NCBI GenBank assembly: GCA_023301645.1
Contig: JALZUH010000053.1
Coordinates: 1-12,699 of the forward strand
DNA: 12,699 nucleotides
Origin: Akkermansiaceae bacterium
Lineage (GTDB): Bacteria; Verrucomicrobiota; Verrucomicrobiia; Verrucomicrobiales; Akkermansiaceae
Direction: 5' to 3'
Shown here: one piece after another, positions 1 to 7,203 of the stretch
How positions within the stretch are numbered: position 1 is the stretch's first letter
How the letters are laid out: every line of letters starts with the position of its first letter
Notes under the pieces: model-generated
What the model saw: only the letters and a program-made list of their open reading frames with translations
Databases searched by the model: none
Told to the model about the DNA's origin: nothing
Program-made: the position numbers and the translations under genes

Positions 1-328
1 CAGTGAAGATAGTAGCGTTTTCTTGCGCTTCTGCGATGAGGCGCTGGGCTTCTGAGTTAGCTTTGTCGATGGCGAGTTGCGTTTCTTTCTCGCTGTCTGC
101 TAGCTGCTTCTCGATGCGCTTGAGCTTCTCTTCGCCTTCTGAAATGCGTGCAGAGCGCTGATCGAGCATGGCCTGAATAGGGCCGAATGCGAATTTCTTT
201 AATACGATGAGCACAATGATGAAGTTGACCAACTGGGCGATGAAAAATGGCCAGCTGACACCAAAAGTCTTGAAAAAGCTTTCGGATGCTTCTGTTGAGC
301 TTGTTGCTGCTGCGATGAAGAGTGACAT
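1..328 (-). CDS. atpF: F0F1 ATP synthase subunit b, N-terminal part (cut by left edge)
   Basis: This is the membrane-anchored half of the peripheral stalk, which holds the F1 head still against the rotating c-ring. The first 109 codons are visible and begin MSLFIAAATSSTEA. Residues about 24-46 form the single membrane anchor (VSWPFFIAQLVNFIIVLIVL), followed by the family's FGPIQAMLDQRSARI segment. From residue 55 the chain is a charged heptad-like coiled coil rich in E, K, Q and A, as expected of the dimeric stalk. The gene is last of the three atp genes seen here, 83 bases after atpE, and continues beyond base 1. The ATG at 328-326 is the only start that puts the anchor near the N-terminus. 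No SD precedes it; the leader (329-359) has no G on the sense strand. Family assignment is firm; whether delta, alpha and other F1 genes follow cannot be seen. Confidence 0.95.
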   Translation of the reverse strand, partial: MSLFIAAATSSTEASESFFKTFGVSWPFFIAQLVNFIIVLIVLKKFAFGPIQAMLDQRSARISEGEEKLKRIEKQLADSEKETQLAIDKANSEAQRLIAEAQENATIFT

Positions 329-359
329 GTTGTATTAAGAGAAAGAATTTTTTTAGAGG

Positions 360-388
360 TTTGGCGCCACCACCGTGGTGACGCCAAA
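360..388 (-). other. strong hairpin in the atpE-atpF gap
   Basis: The 29 bases form a near-perfect inverted repeat with arms TTTGGCGTCACCA and TGGTGGCGCCAAA on the sense strand: 13 pairs, one of them G-T, around a 3-base loop. It lies 23 bases after the atpE stop and about 30 bases before the atpF start. No U-tract follows it on the sense strand (the next bases are CCTCTAAAAAAATTC), so it is not a standard intrinsic terminator. It is better read as an mRNA processing or 3'-end protecting element, which could favour the high-copy c subunit over b. That role is inferred. Confidence 0.7.
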
Positions 389-411
389 AATAGATAGTTC
401 ACAAAGAAGTC

Positions 412-606
412 TTAAAGACCTGCTGCGAATACTGTGATAATGAAGAGACCCTCGATAAGAGCCGCAAGAATAATTGAGAGAGTAAGGATGTTACCCGCTG
501 CTGAAGGGTTACGACCTGTTGCTTCAGTTGCTTTGAAACCTACGAGTCCGATACCGAGTCCACAGCCGAGGGCTGCGATTGCTACTGCAAATGCTTTAGT
601 TGCCAT
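412..606 (-). CDS. atpE: F0F1 ATP synthase subunit c
   Basis: This is the proteolipid of the membrane rotor ring. The protein is 64 residues, short for the family (commonly 70-90). It is a two-helix hairpin: helix 1 at about 5-27 with the GxGxGxG packing motif (G14, G16, G18, G20), the polar loop ATGRNPSAAG (29-38), and helix 2 at about 39-62 carrying the ion-binding carboxylate E52 in ALIEGLFI. Aligning the glycine motif with Na+-type rings puts Ile19 where the Na+-ligand Gln would be, and the residue after E52 is Gly rather than Ser or Thr. H+ coupling is therefore the likelier reading. The gene sits between atpB (88-base gap) and atpF. The ATG at 606 has no SD but follows a 36-nt leader with no G, a feature that may help its high translation. 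There is no earlier ATG in frame. Confidence 0.97.
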   Translation of the reverse strand: MATKAFAVAIAALGCGLGIGLVGFKATEATGRNPSAAGNILTLSIILAALIEGLFIITVFAAGL

Positions 607-642
607 AATAGTTAGTTGTTTTGTTTTGTGTTTAGAAGAAAG
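607..642 (-). promoter_or_regulatory. G-free, probably unstructured atpE leader
   Basis: The 36 bases before the atpE ATG contain no G on the sense strand and are mostly A and C (AAACACAAAACAAAACAAC). There is no SD. Such a stretch cannot form stable structure by itself and leaves the start codon open. In E. coli, atpE is known to have a special U-rich translation enhancer; an analogous but A/C-rich enhancer here is inference. Confidence 0.4.
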
Positions 643-694
643 CCCCCCACGGTCGTAATGCTATGAGTCTGACTTTCAAAAGTGTTTGAGATTT

Positions 695-1567
695 TTAATG
701 ATGTCCTTCGCCTTCAGCGTGATCGCTGTGCTCACAGATGAGCTTCAGGAATACGGCGCTGAGTAGTGTGAATACAAGCGCCTGAACGAAGCCTACGAGA
801 AGCTCCATGAACATGAATGGTAAAGCTGGTAGGAACTTGAGTGCGTCTATGCTGACGAGCCCCATGAGCTGCTCAAGTGTCTGTTCACCACCGAAGATGT
901 TTCCAAAGAGACGGAAGCTAAGAGCGAGAGGTCTCACTGCGATGGATACCATCTCAAGGACACCGACAAGGCCGAAGATGGCGATCATTCCGACCTTCAT
1001 GATGCCTGTGAACTCACCCTTAGGTGCGAAGATGTGTGCGAAGAATCCCTTGGTGCCGTTTTCGCTGAATGCCCAGTAGAACCAGAGGGCTGCGAAGGTG
1101 AGTGACATAGCGCCCGTCATGTTGAGGTCAGCATTGCCGCCACGTAGGAAGCCTTTAAAGTGACCGTGTGAGTCAGTATTTCCCATTGTGCCAACTCCGG
1201 GGAAAAGTCCGAGGTAGTTAACGGTGAGGATGAGGAGGAATGTGCCTCCGAAGAACCAGAATGTGCGCTTGGCCAGGTGGTCTCCTAGGATGCCCTTGAA
1301 GAAGTTATAAAGGCTTTCGATGACCCACTCAGCGAAGTTTTGAAAACCTGCAGGAACCATGGACATTTTCTTCGTGGCTGCACGGCAGAAAAATACGATA
1401 GCTAGAGTGGCGATCCAAACCATGATCATGGAGTTGGAAATCCAGCTGAGTGGAGCGCCGTTGAAGGGTGACTCGGGGAAGAGGGGTAGCTGGTGGCCGC
1501 CAGAGGCAGCAGCAGATGCTGACCCAGCTAGAGCGAGACTAGAGATGATGGTAATGAAAGTGCGCAT
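695..1567 (-). CDS. atpB: F0F1 ATP synthase subunit a
   Basis: This is the stator channel subunit that passes ions to the c-ring. I take the start at 1567, giving 290 residues; an ATG at 1720 would add 51 residues with no family character. The N-terminus (MRTFITIISSLALAGSASAA) looks like a cleavable signal peptide, as in a subunits of several phyla including Bacteroidetes. Membrane helices lie at about 43-61, 104-122, 151-167, 191-212 and 247-277. The essential arginine is R219 in SFRLFGN, and the following GGEQTLEQL matches the half-channel helix. A periplasmic-loop insertion with GGNADLNMTGAMS precedes helix 3. The tail is His/Glu-rich (EHSDHAEGEGHH), and its metal or pH role is unknown. 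The gene is first of the visible operon. I see no atpI or atpZ upstream; the next gene is unrelated. No SD precedes the start. Confidence 0.95.
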   Translation of the reverse strand: MRTFITIISSLALAGSASAAASGGHQLPLFPESPFNGAPLSWISNSMIMVWIATLAIVFFCRAATKKMSMVPAGFQNFAEWVIESLYNFFKGILGDHLAKRTFWFFGGTFLLILTVNYLGLFPGVGTMGNTDSHGHFKGFLRGGNADLNMTGAMSLTFAALWFYWAFSENGTKGFFAHIFAPKGEFTGIMKVGMIAIFGLVGVLEMVSIAVRPLALSFRLFGNIFGGEQTLEQLMGLVSIDALKFLPALPFMFMELLVGFVQALVFTLLSAVFLKLICEHSDHAEGEGHH

Positions 1568-1871
1568 TGCCGTGTTGTTGGTAGTCGACGATTCCCGGCG
1601 ACACTGGGGGCTATATATTGCGGGAAAATTTCCTGCAAGTCTATTTCTGAACTTTTTCACAATCTTTTCAGTAAGTAGTGAAAGTTTAAATATAAAGAAA
1701 TCTTTAGTATAGCGCGGCAAGAGGTTTTGGTTACTATACTTGTTGAGATCGAAGCGGGGGTAATTAGGGGTGCTCAGAAAAAAGGAGGCTTAGAAAAAAG
1801 TGGCTATAGAGTTTCTTTAGATTTTTCTGAAGTTTGCTAAGTCGTGGGGTTATTTGATTCTGATGCATGGA
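1568..1871. other. noncoding stretch upstream of atpB
   Basis: These 304 bases separate the YiiX-like gene from atpB on the same strand. I see no credible gene. The stretch holds the dyad at 1618-1638 and, on the minus strand, weak AT-rich -10-like strings (TATACT near 1710, TATATAG near 1612-1618) without a convincing -35. At 1773-1800 a 12-base string (CTCAGAAAAAAG / CTTAGAAAAAAG on the plus strand) is repeated with a 16-base period; on the minus strand it gives two T6 tracts. No stem precedes those tracts, so I do not call a terminator. Confidence 0.5.
1618..1638. promoter_or_regulatory. 21-nt dyad, candidate operator upstream of atpB
   Basis: The pattern TTGC-n-GGAAA-n-TTTCC-n-GCAA pairs at 9 of 10 positions around a central A at 1628. 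It lies about 50 bases before the atpB start and overlaps the weak promoter-like strings on the minus strand (TTGCAG, TATATAG). Its position and symmetry fit a repressor or activator site. The regulator is unknown, and a dyad this good may occur by chance once in a few windows of this size. Confidence 0.35.
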
Positions 1872-3218
1872 TCAGAAAATCCGCATGGTGTTTTCCTCTA
1901 CGCCGTAGTCAGCGACTTCGGTGAAGTGTCCTGATGCTATTGCCTGTTTGATGAGCTCTTCTGCGGAAAGGCACGATCTTCCTGCGTGCTGGATCAGGGA
2001 GAATGAAATAGGGCCTACTCCATGAAATGCGCGGTAGATGAGTGCTGTGCAGGCGAGGCGATTGGATTGCTCGAAGTCGAACATGAAGTCGTAGAGCTTC
2101 CCTTCATGGCTGATTGCTTGCTGGAGTGCGTTGCACATGAGTTCAGGTGGGAGGTTTGGGCGTAATACTCTAAAAGCGTCCACATGGAGGGTGTCATCGA
2201 TGGGTCGGAAGAGAACGCCGTCTTTCTTGGCTTCTAAGAATCTGTAGTTTGCGATGTTTCTGCCATCTGTCTTGCTGAGGGATAGTCCGAGTTCGTCGCG
2301 CTGATCTTGATTACCTATATAGAGAGCGGCATGCGGCCAGAAGCCAGGTAAGAATAGGTTACTCATGGCGTCATCATGTCTGGTGATGAAAATATCGCCT
2401 GCCTGCAGATGCTGTTGGATCGTTTGTTGGATCTCGGCGGTGACACGTTTGCCGACGCCCAGAGGTTTGACAAATGGTTGTCTCATCTCTGCGATTGCGC
2501 TGCCGCTGAGTTTAAGGAAGTGAAACATCACCTTGCGGTAGCCAGAAATATGTCTGCGTTTGAAAGAGTGCAGGCGGTAGTTCCACTTGCGCTTGATATA
2601 ATCACGCTTGCGGTATTGGAGGAATTCACTCTCCTGCTCCAGTAGAATAACGAGCTCGCCGACTATGGGGTCTTCGCGGAGGGCATGTATTTCAGCGCTG
2701 TGTATTTCATAAAACATCATCGCCTCATGAAAGCGCCACATTCTGCGTGATGAGCTGAGGTTTTTATAGACCTGAGTGTAGCTCTTCGCCTGGATGCCAT
2801 AGCGGCACTCGGCTTCATCGAGCTTCTTTGCTACGACTGGCTTCTCGTGAGCTAAGTCGACAATAAAGGTGGCGGACCTCATAAGAATGGCAGCAGAGCT
2901 AAAGCCAACGACAAATGCTTGCAGACGCAGTTGCCACAATGCTTCTTGCTGGATTACTTGCTCGGGCTCTTGGTTGAGCGTTTCGGTAATGAGCTGAATG
3001 GTATCAAGAGCTTCGAGAAGAAGATAGCGTGAGGAAAGGTAGTGAGCGAAGAGCTCACGAATGCGCTCGTCCTCGTCGGGTAAAAAGTAGCCGCGGCTCT
3101 CAGCGAGCCGCGCATCGACTAGCTCACGCTCCATGTCAGCAGGGCTGGGAATAGTTAATGCGGTCGATCTGACGGTTCTTGCAGACTGCTCTATGGTTAA
3201 TTGGCTAGCTTCAAACAT
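1872..3218 (-). CDS. YiiX/YebB-like permuted NlpC/P60 cysteine hydrolase with long N-terminal helical region
   Basis: The C-terminal 180 residues of this 448-residue protein match the circularly permuted papain-like family (Peptidase_C92, YiiX/YebB-like). The order GDIFITR (274-280), then WPHAALYIG with catalytic His296, then FLEAKKDGV with Glu329, and finally LACTALIYRAF with Cys390 as nucleophile is typical. Such enzymes are thought to cleave amide or ester bonds in lipids or cell-wall peptides; the substrate here is unknown. Residues 1-270 are mostly helical and charged, with one apolar segment at about 101-121 that may associate with membrane. A very basic stretch lies at 205-228 (KRDYIKRKWNYRLHSFKRR). 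There is no signal peptide. The gene is alone, divergent from HU and 304 bases upstream of atpB. No SD precedes the ATG at 3218. The family call is firm, the function is not. Confidence 0.85.
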   Translation of the reverse strand: MFEASQLTIEQSARTVRSTALTIPSPADMERELVDARLAESRGYFLPDEDERIRELFAHYLSSRYLLLEALDTIQLITETLNQEPEQVIQQEALWQLRLQAFVVGFSSAAILMRSATFIVDLAHEKPVVAKKLDEAECRYGIQAKSYTQVYKNLSSSRRMWRFHEAMMFYEIHSAEIHALREDPIVGELVILLEQESEFLQYRKRDYIKRKWNYRLHSFKRRHISGYRKVMFHFLKLSGSAIAEMRQPFVKPLGVGKRVTAEIQQTIQQHLQAGDIFITRHDDAMSNLFLPGFWPHAALYIGNQDQRDELGLSLSKTDGRNIANYRFLEAKKDGVLFRPIDDTLHVDAFRVLRPNLPPELMCNALQQAISHEGKLYDFMFDFEQSNRLACTALIYRAFHGVGPISFSLIQHAGRSCLSAEELIKQAIASGHFTEVADYGVEENTMRIF

Positions 3219-3275
3219 CGGAGTATTTCATACAGTGCGGGGTAGGTGGGGAGCAATGATTAATACGAAGAAATC

Positions 3276-3304
3276 CTTATAGACGATAGGTTTTTTGCAG
3301 TCTA
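3276..3304 (-). promoter_or_regulatory. candidate promoter for the YiiX-like gene
   Basis: On the minus strand, TAGACT (3304-3299) and TATAAG (3281-3276) are spaced by 17 bases, matching the sigma-70 consensus at 4 of 6 and 5 of 6 positions. Transcription would start near 3269 and leave a leader of about 50 bases. This is the best promoter-like string in the 239-base divergent gap. On the plus strand, towards HU, I find no equally good pair; a weak dyad TTGGCA-N4-TGTCAA lies at 3429-3444, just before the HU start. Confidence 0.4.
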
Positions 3305-3457
3305 ACAGATTTAAATCCTTTGGCTAAAAGGGAAGGTGGAAGAAATGAAGTGAGGCTTCGAAGTGGCTTAGGCACTCTAAGTCAAGCAATTCCTAGGATA
3401 AATTCGAAATTATTTCCCTTTACTTTGGTTGGCAAGACTGTCAAAAAATGATCCGTT

Positions 3458-3733
3458 ATGAATAAATCCGAACTCGTAGAAGCAATACAAGGTGTCCTTG
3501 GTAAAGAAGCAACTAAGCGCCAAGCAGAAGAATCTCTAGCAGCAGTGCTTAAAAGCATTTCAAGTGGTGTTAAAAAAGATGGTAAAGTCCAGCTCATTGG
3601 CTTCGGAACTTTCGAAGTTAAGAAGCGTGCAGCACGTATGGGCCGCAACCCAAAGACTGGTGAGTCAATGAAGATCAAAGCTTCTAAGAGCGTTGGTTTC
3701 AAAGCTTCATCAAACCTTAAGGCGTCACTTTAA
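3458..3733 (+). CDS. HU-family DNA-binding protein
   Basis: This is a 91-residue nucleoid protein that binds and bends DNA as a dimer. The N-terminal helices (MNKSELVEAI to about 38) form the dimer body. GFGTFEV (48-54) is the conserved turn, and GRNPKTGES (62-70) is the tip of the DNA-clamping arm with the intercalating proline P65. The C-terminal part is basic. Length and motifs are those of HU/IHF proteins; it could be an HU or an IHF-like paralogue, which this sequence does not decide. An ATG 10 bases upstream (3448) would encode only five codons that overlap the HU start, so I keep 3458. No SD is present. The gene is a single-gene unit ending in a strong terminator at 3775-3812. Confidence 0.95.
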   Translation: MNKSELVEAIQGVLGKEATKRQAEESLAAVLKSISSGVKKDGKVQLIGFGTFEVKKRAARMGRNPKTGESMKIKASKSVGFKASSNLKASL

Positions 3734-3774
3734 TTTCACTTTTTAAGTGGAGTTAAGACAAACTTAATTCAAAT

Positions 3775-3812
3775 AAAAACCCCACGTTACGTCATGTAGC
3801 GTGGGGTTTTTT
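3775..3812. terminator. bidirectional intrinsic terminator between HU and the DUF1501 gene
   Basis: Arms CCCCACGTTAC (3780-3790) and GTAGCGTGGGG (3796-3806) form an 11-pair stem with one G-T pair and a GTCAT loop. T6 follows on the plus strand, and A5 precedes it (T5 on the minus strand). It can therefore stop HU transcription rightward and DUF1501 transcription leftward, fitting the convergent layout. A second small hairpin (GCGTTA / TAACGC, 3816-3833) lies next to it. Confidence 0.9.
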
Positions 3813-3870
3813 GTGGCGTTACGTTAATAACGCGCGTTTTATTCAGGGGGCTTCCTGATTCGATAGGTTA

Positions 3871-5190
3871 CTAACTGAATATTTGAGTGATAGGTTTGCC
3901 TTCACGTCCTCCCATGCGGAATGGTCGCTTCGAGGCTGAATAGATGACCTTGTCGTGAGGCACGCCGAGAGCGTGGCCTATGGTCGCGTTGAAGTCAGTT
4001 GCGGTGACTTTATTAGAGATGATCTTAGATCCTGTTTTATCAGTTTCACCGTATGTTTGGCCCCCTTTGATACCGCCGCCTGCCATGAGACATGAGAAGG
4101 CCTTCGGGAAGTGACCCCTGCCAGCGCTACTGGCAATCCTCGGTGTCCTGCCAAATTCGGTGCCTAAGACGACGAGCGTGCTGTCGAGTAAGCCTTTGAT
4201 TTCGAGGTCTTTAAGTAGGGCGGATAGAGCTTGATCGAGAATAGGTATTTTGGACTCCATCGACTCGAAGTTGCGCTCGTGCCAGTCAAAACCACCGAGC
4301 TCGACTTCGACGAATTTCACCCCGCGCTCGACAAGGCGACGCGCTAATAGAGTGCCTTTAGAGAATCGATCTTCGCCATAGAGCTTGTGAATAGCTGGTT
4401 TCTCCTTACTGAGGTCAAATGCTTCGAGATCTTCACTTTTCATTAGCTTTACCGCCGCATCAAAGGAGTCGTTGTAGTTTCGTAGCTGCTTTTGAGTATT
4501 GAGGAATTTAGCATCAAAGTCGCAGTCGAGCTCATGACGAAGCTCTAGTTGATGTTTGAAGTCTTTTTCTGATGTATTGTTACGCGTGCTGTTTTGTAGT
4601 CCCGCATCTGGGTCACCGATGGGGAGTGGTGCGTATTTTGAAGGGAGGAATCCCGCGCCTGGGTGGTCACCGCTACAGCTAACCGTGATGAAGTCAGGGA
4701 GGTCAGTCGAGGATGTATCAGAGAGGTGTTTCGCCCATGATCCCGGTGTTGGGTGGGTAATGCTTGAGCGTTTCGTATATCCTGTCCGCATGAAGTAGCG
4801 CCCCTCAGCGTGAGCTCCTTGGGTGGAGTTCATGGATCGGATAATAGCAATTTTATCCATTTGCTTGGCCACCAGTGGTAGGCAGTGACCGAGCTGAATG
4901 CCATCGACATTGGTGTTGATTGCCTTGACGTCACCGACGAAGTCCGAGCCGGCTTTCGGCTTATGGTCGAATGTATCTACATGCGTCATGCCACCAGACA
5001 TGAATAGGTAGATCACGCTCTTAGCCTTGCCTCCACCTGCTGCGAGCACAGATGGGTGAATGTCGGCTCCCTGAGCTTGCTGCTGGAAGAAGCTTGCAGC
5101 TGAACCTCCAATGGTGAGTCCAAAGCAGGTTTTGGCGGTGCTGGCTAAGAAACCACGCCTTGAAATTTCGTTAAGTTTGTTCGTGTTCAT
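3871..5190 (-). CDS. DUF1501 family protein, Tat-exported
   Basis: This 439-residue protein belongs to the DUF1501 family (PF07394), which is greatly expanded in Planctomycetes and Verrucomicrobia and related to the alkaline phosphatase/sulfatase fold. The Tat signal is clear: SRRGFLAS at 10-17 followed by an apolar stretch to about 36 and an alanine-rich cleavage zone (QAQGADI). Family landmarks in order are LFMSGGMTHVDTFDHKP (62-78), HAEGRYFMRTGY (127-138), ELGGFDWHERNF (297-308), LGTEFGRTPR (342-351) and GRGHFPKAFS (358-367). The conserved D and H residues in these could bind metal, but no member has a well-proven reaction known to me. It is the second gene of an operon, starting 21 bases after the DUF1549 stop; such pairs are thought to act together outside the cytoplasm. 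The leader is G-free and lacks an SD. Confidence 0.92.
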   Translation of the reverse strand: MNTNKLNEISRRGFLASTAKTCFGLTIGGSAASFFQQQAQGADIHPSVLAAGGGKAKSVIYLFMSGGMTHVDTFDHKPKAGSDFVGDVKAINTNVDGIQLGHCLPLVAKQMDKIAIIRSMNSTQGAHAEGRYFMRTGYTKRSSITHPTPGSWAKHLSDTSSTDLPDFITVSCSGDHPGAGFLPSKYAPLPIGDPDAGLQNSTRNNTSEKDFKHQLELRHELDCDFDAKFLNTQKQLRNYNDSFDAAVKLMKSEDLEAFDLSKEKPAIHKLYGEDRFSKGTLLARRLVERGVKFVEVELGGFDWHERNFESMESKIPILDQALSALLKDLEIKGLLDSTLVVLGTEFGRTPRIASSAGRGHFPKAFSCLMAGGGIKGGQTYGETDKTGSKIISNKVTATDFNATIGHALGVPHDKVIYSASKRPFRMGGREGKPITQIFS

Positions 5191-5211
5191 TTGGTGATAG
5201 AAGTTGGGTGT

Positions 5212-7203
5212 TTATTGGACGAAGAGGAATCGTTTCGATGTCATCATAGCTTGTGCTAACTTGCTCAGTCCGTCAGAATCTTCTACGAGAGGGGCAAACT
5301 TGGCGTGCTCAGCTTCCGTTGCGTAGGTTCCATAGATACCTAGAAAGAGTGCATTGAGGCGTTTGGTGGGGTCAGTTTTTTTGCGCACTTCTTTCATGAG
5401 TGTGCTGCGAGATTGAGCGAGTCCCTTGATTTCATCACCATTGAGCAGGGTCAGAGCTTGAGGTATATTAGCATCCGTGTGAGCAGCTTCAGGTGTTTTT
5501 CTATCAGAGGCTCCAAACTGCATCAGAAAGCTCGAGGGCTTATGTGGAGTTGCCTTTTCAGAAGCGCGGACGAAACCTTCAGACTTTGATCTGCCACGAC
5601 CATAGGACATGGAGGTGTCCATAGACATTTCTATACTCGCTTTTTTATTCACGCTCTTCATCTTTTTCGTGAGAGCTTTCGCCATGCTTGCGTGCTTATT
5701 GGCCGCAGCTTCATCCCCCTCAATACGTGCTTTTTTAGCAAGACTATTGTGGTTCCTTGCATCGTGCTGCAAGGCTCTTTTCTCAGAGCTGATATTCTTG
5801 AGTGCGACGATTTTTTCAGTGGGTAAATCAAGGAAGTTATTGATCTCATCTACGTATTGATTCCATTTGCCTTTGAGCTCTTCACTGGTTGTGGAGTCTT
5901 GGTTTCCGTGCTCGATGGTGAGCATGGAGTCATGGAGCTCTTCAGCATTCATACGTCTGAGCACAGGCCCTTTGAAGTCGCAGCTGTCTCCTAGATTGTC
6001 TTCTACGACCGCTACTCCACTTGCAAACAGGCGGGTATTGTAGAGCACTCGGAGGAACTCGCGCACATCATATTTGGTGGCGACCATCACTTTGGAAAGA
6101 TAGTCAAGTAGCTCAGGATTGGGCACTGTGGTTGTCTCAGACCAGTCGTCGACAGGTTCTACGATTCCTTTGCCAAAGACGTGTGCCCAGAGGCGGTTGA
6201 CGATGACTTTAGTGAAGTAGGGGTTTTCTGATGCCACTACCCAGTGAGCGAAGGCCTGCTTGTGCTCTGCAGAATTTGTCGTGTCGATTTTCTGTCCGAA
6301 GAACACGGTGGGCTTGACCTTGTCGCCTGGCTTAGCATCATTGTATTGGTAGTCGTGAGGGATTTTTAGTGTTTGCGTGGGGTCGTCAGGAACAGCGAAC
6401 TTATCGATACCTTTACCTCGGATCAGATAGCCGTATTCTTTTTTGAGCGCACCGCTGAGTGCTTTAGCGTCACTGCTCTGCGCTTGTTTTTGGGTTTTAA
6501 AGCCGAGCTCTTCCTTGATTATATTTTTGACCAGTTGGTCTGCGCTTTTGTTCTTGTAGGTATTAGAGCTAGAGAATGCGGCCAGTTCATAATACTCTTT
6601 TTGAGTCATGTCTTCAGTAGGGTGGTCATGACACTGAGCGCAGCCGATCTGTCGTCCTAGGAAGACTTGCACGGTATTACTGACGTTATCTAAGAGCATT
6701 TGCCGATCTCTGAGGTAGTAACCAACGGCAGGGTTATCAACAGCGCTACCGGATGCGGAGAGCATCTCGTAGACGAATTGATTATATGGCATGTTTGAAT
6801 CCACTGCGTCACGCACCCATACGTGCCACCCTAGACCAGCCCGCTCTTTGTTGGTTTGGATTCTGAGTAGGTCAGCCCAGAAGTTAAACATCTGGCTTTT
6901 ATGTCCATTTGACTTGATGAGGTAGTCGATGAGTAGAGCTCGCTTGTTGGGGTCTTTTTCATCAATGAAAGATTTCGCCTCAGCTATAGTGGGGATACGC
7001 CCACTAATGTTGATATAGCAGCGGCGTGCAAAGGTGGCGTCATCGATGAGCTCATTAGCCGTGATGTTTTTACGCTTGAGGGCATGTGCGACGAACTGGT
7101 CTATCTCGTTACTTGTATTCCTCACAATCTTTTGCGGCAGGAGATCAGCCCATGCTGATACCGAGATACTGAGACTGAGAATGGTGATAAGTTGATAGTT
7201 CAT
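5212..7203 (-). CDS. DUF1549/DUF1553 domain protein, secreted, with CxxCH motif
   Basis: I take the ATG at 7203, giving 663 residues and a normal signal peptide (MNYQLITILSLSISVSAWA). A GTG at 7218 would add five residues. DUF1549 spans about 32-215 and contains GCAQCHDHP at 187-195, whose CAQCH (188-192) is a c-type haem attachment motif conserved in this domain. DUF1553 spans about 315-590: FAHWVVASENPYFTKVIVNR (318-337), LRRMNAEELHDSM, and a late FGASDRKTPEAAHTDANIPQ segment (564-582). A charged Lys/Ala-rich, probably coiled region lies between, at about 455-520. The planctomycete cytochrome C domain (PSCyt1) often found in front of DUF1549 is absent. Together with the DUF1501 gene downstream it forms a two-gene operon; the pair is often proposed to work in extracellular carbohydrate or sulfate-ester breakdown, but that is not shown here. 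Confidence 0.92.
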   Translation of the reverse strand: MNYQLITILSLSISVSAWADLLPQKIVRNTSNEIDQFVAHALKRKNITANELIDDATFARRCYINISGRIPTIAEAKSFIDEKDPNKRALLIDYLIKSNGHKSQMFNFWADLLRIQTNKERAGLGWHVWVRDAVDSNMPYNQFVYEMLSASGSAVDNPAVGYYLRDRQMLLDNVSNTVQVFLGRQIGCAQCHDHPTEDMTQKEYYELAAFSSSNTYKNKSADQLVKNIIKEELGFKTQKQAQSSDAKALSGALKKEYGYLIRGKGIDKFAVPDDPTQTLKIPHDYQYNDAKPGDKVKPTVFFGQKIDTTNSAEHKQAFAHWVVASENPYFTKVIVNRLWAHVFGKGIVEPVDDWSETTTVPNPELLDYLSKVMVATKYDVREFLRVLYNTRLFASGVAVVEDNLGDSCDFKGPVLRRMNAEELHDSMLTIEHGNQDSTTSEELKGKWNQYVDEINNFLDLPTEKIVALKNISSEKRALQHDARNHNSLAKKARIEGDEAAANKHASMAKALTKKMKSVNKKASIEMSMDTSMSYGRGRSKSEGFVRASEKATPHKPSSFLMQFGASDRKTPEAAHTDANIPQALTLLNGDEIKGLAQSRSTLMKEVRKKTDPTKRLNALFLGIYGTYATEAEHAKFAPLVEDSDGLSKLAQAMMTSKRFLFVQ

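Noticed and set aside
1568..1720. A 51-residue N-terminal extension of AtpB from an ATG at 1720.
   Set aside because: It has no family character, would put a signal peptide in the middle of the protein, and runs through the dyad and promoter-like region.
1773..1800. A short A-rich direct repeat taken as a possible CRISPR or iteron element.
   Set aside because: Only two copies of 12 bases with low complexity; no array and no nearby cas or rep gene.
2376..2645. An 89-codon plus-strand frame inside the YiiX-like gene.
   Set aside because: It is antisense to a well-supported gene and shows no domain or start signal; other antisense frames (434-658, 1359-1712, 6373-6660, 9866-10249) were dropped for the same reason.
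3382..3702. A 106-codon minus-strand frame across the HU gene.
   Set aside because: HU is unmistakable on the plus strand, and this frame would read back through its coding sequence and promoter.
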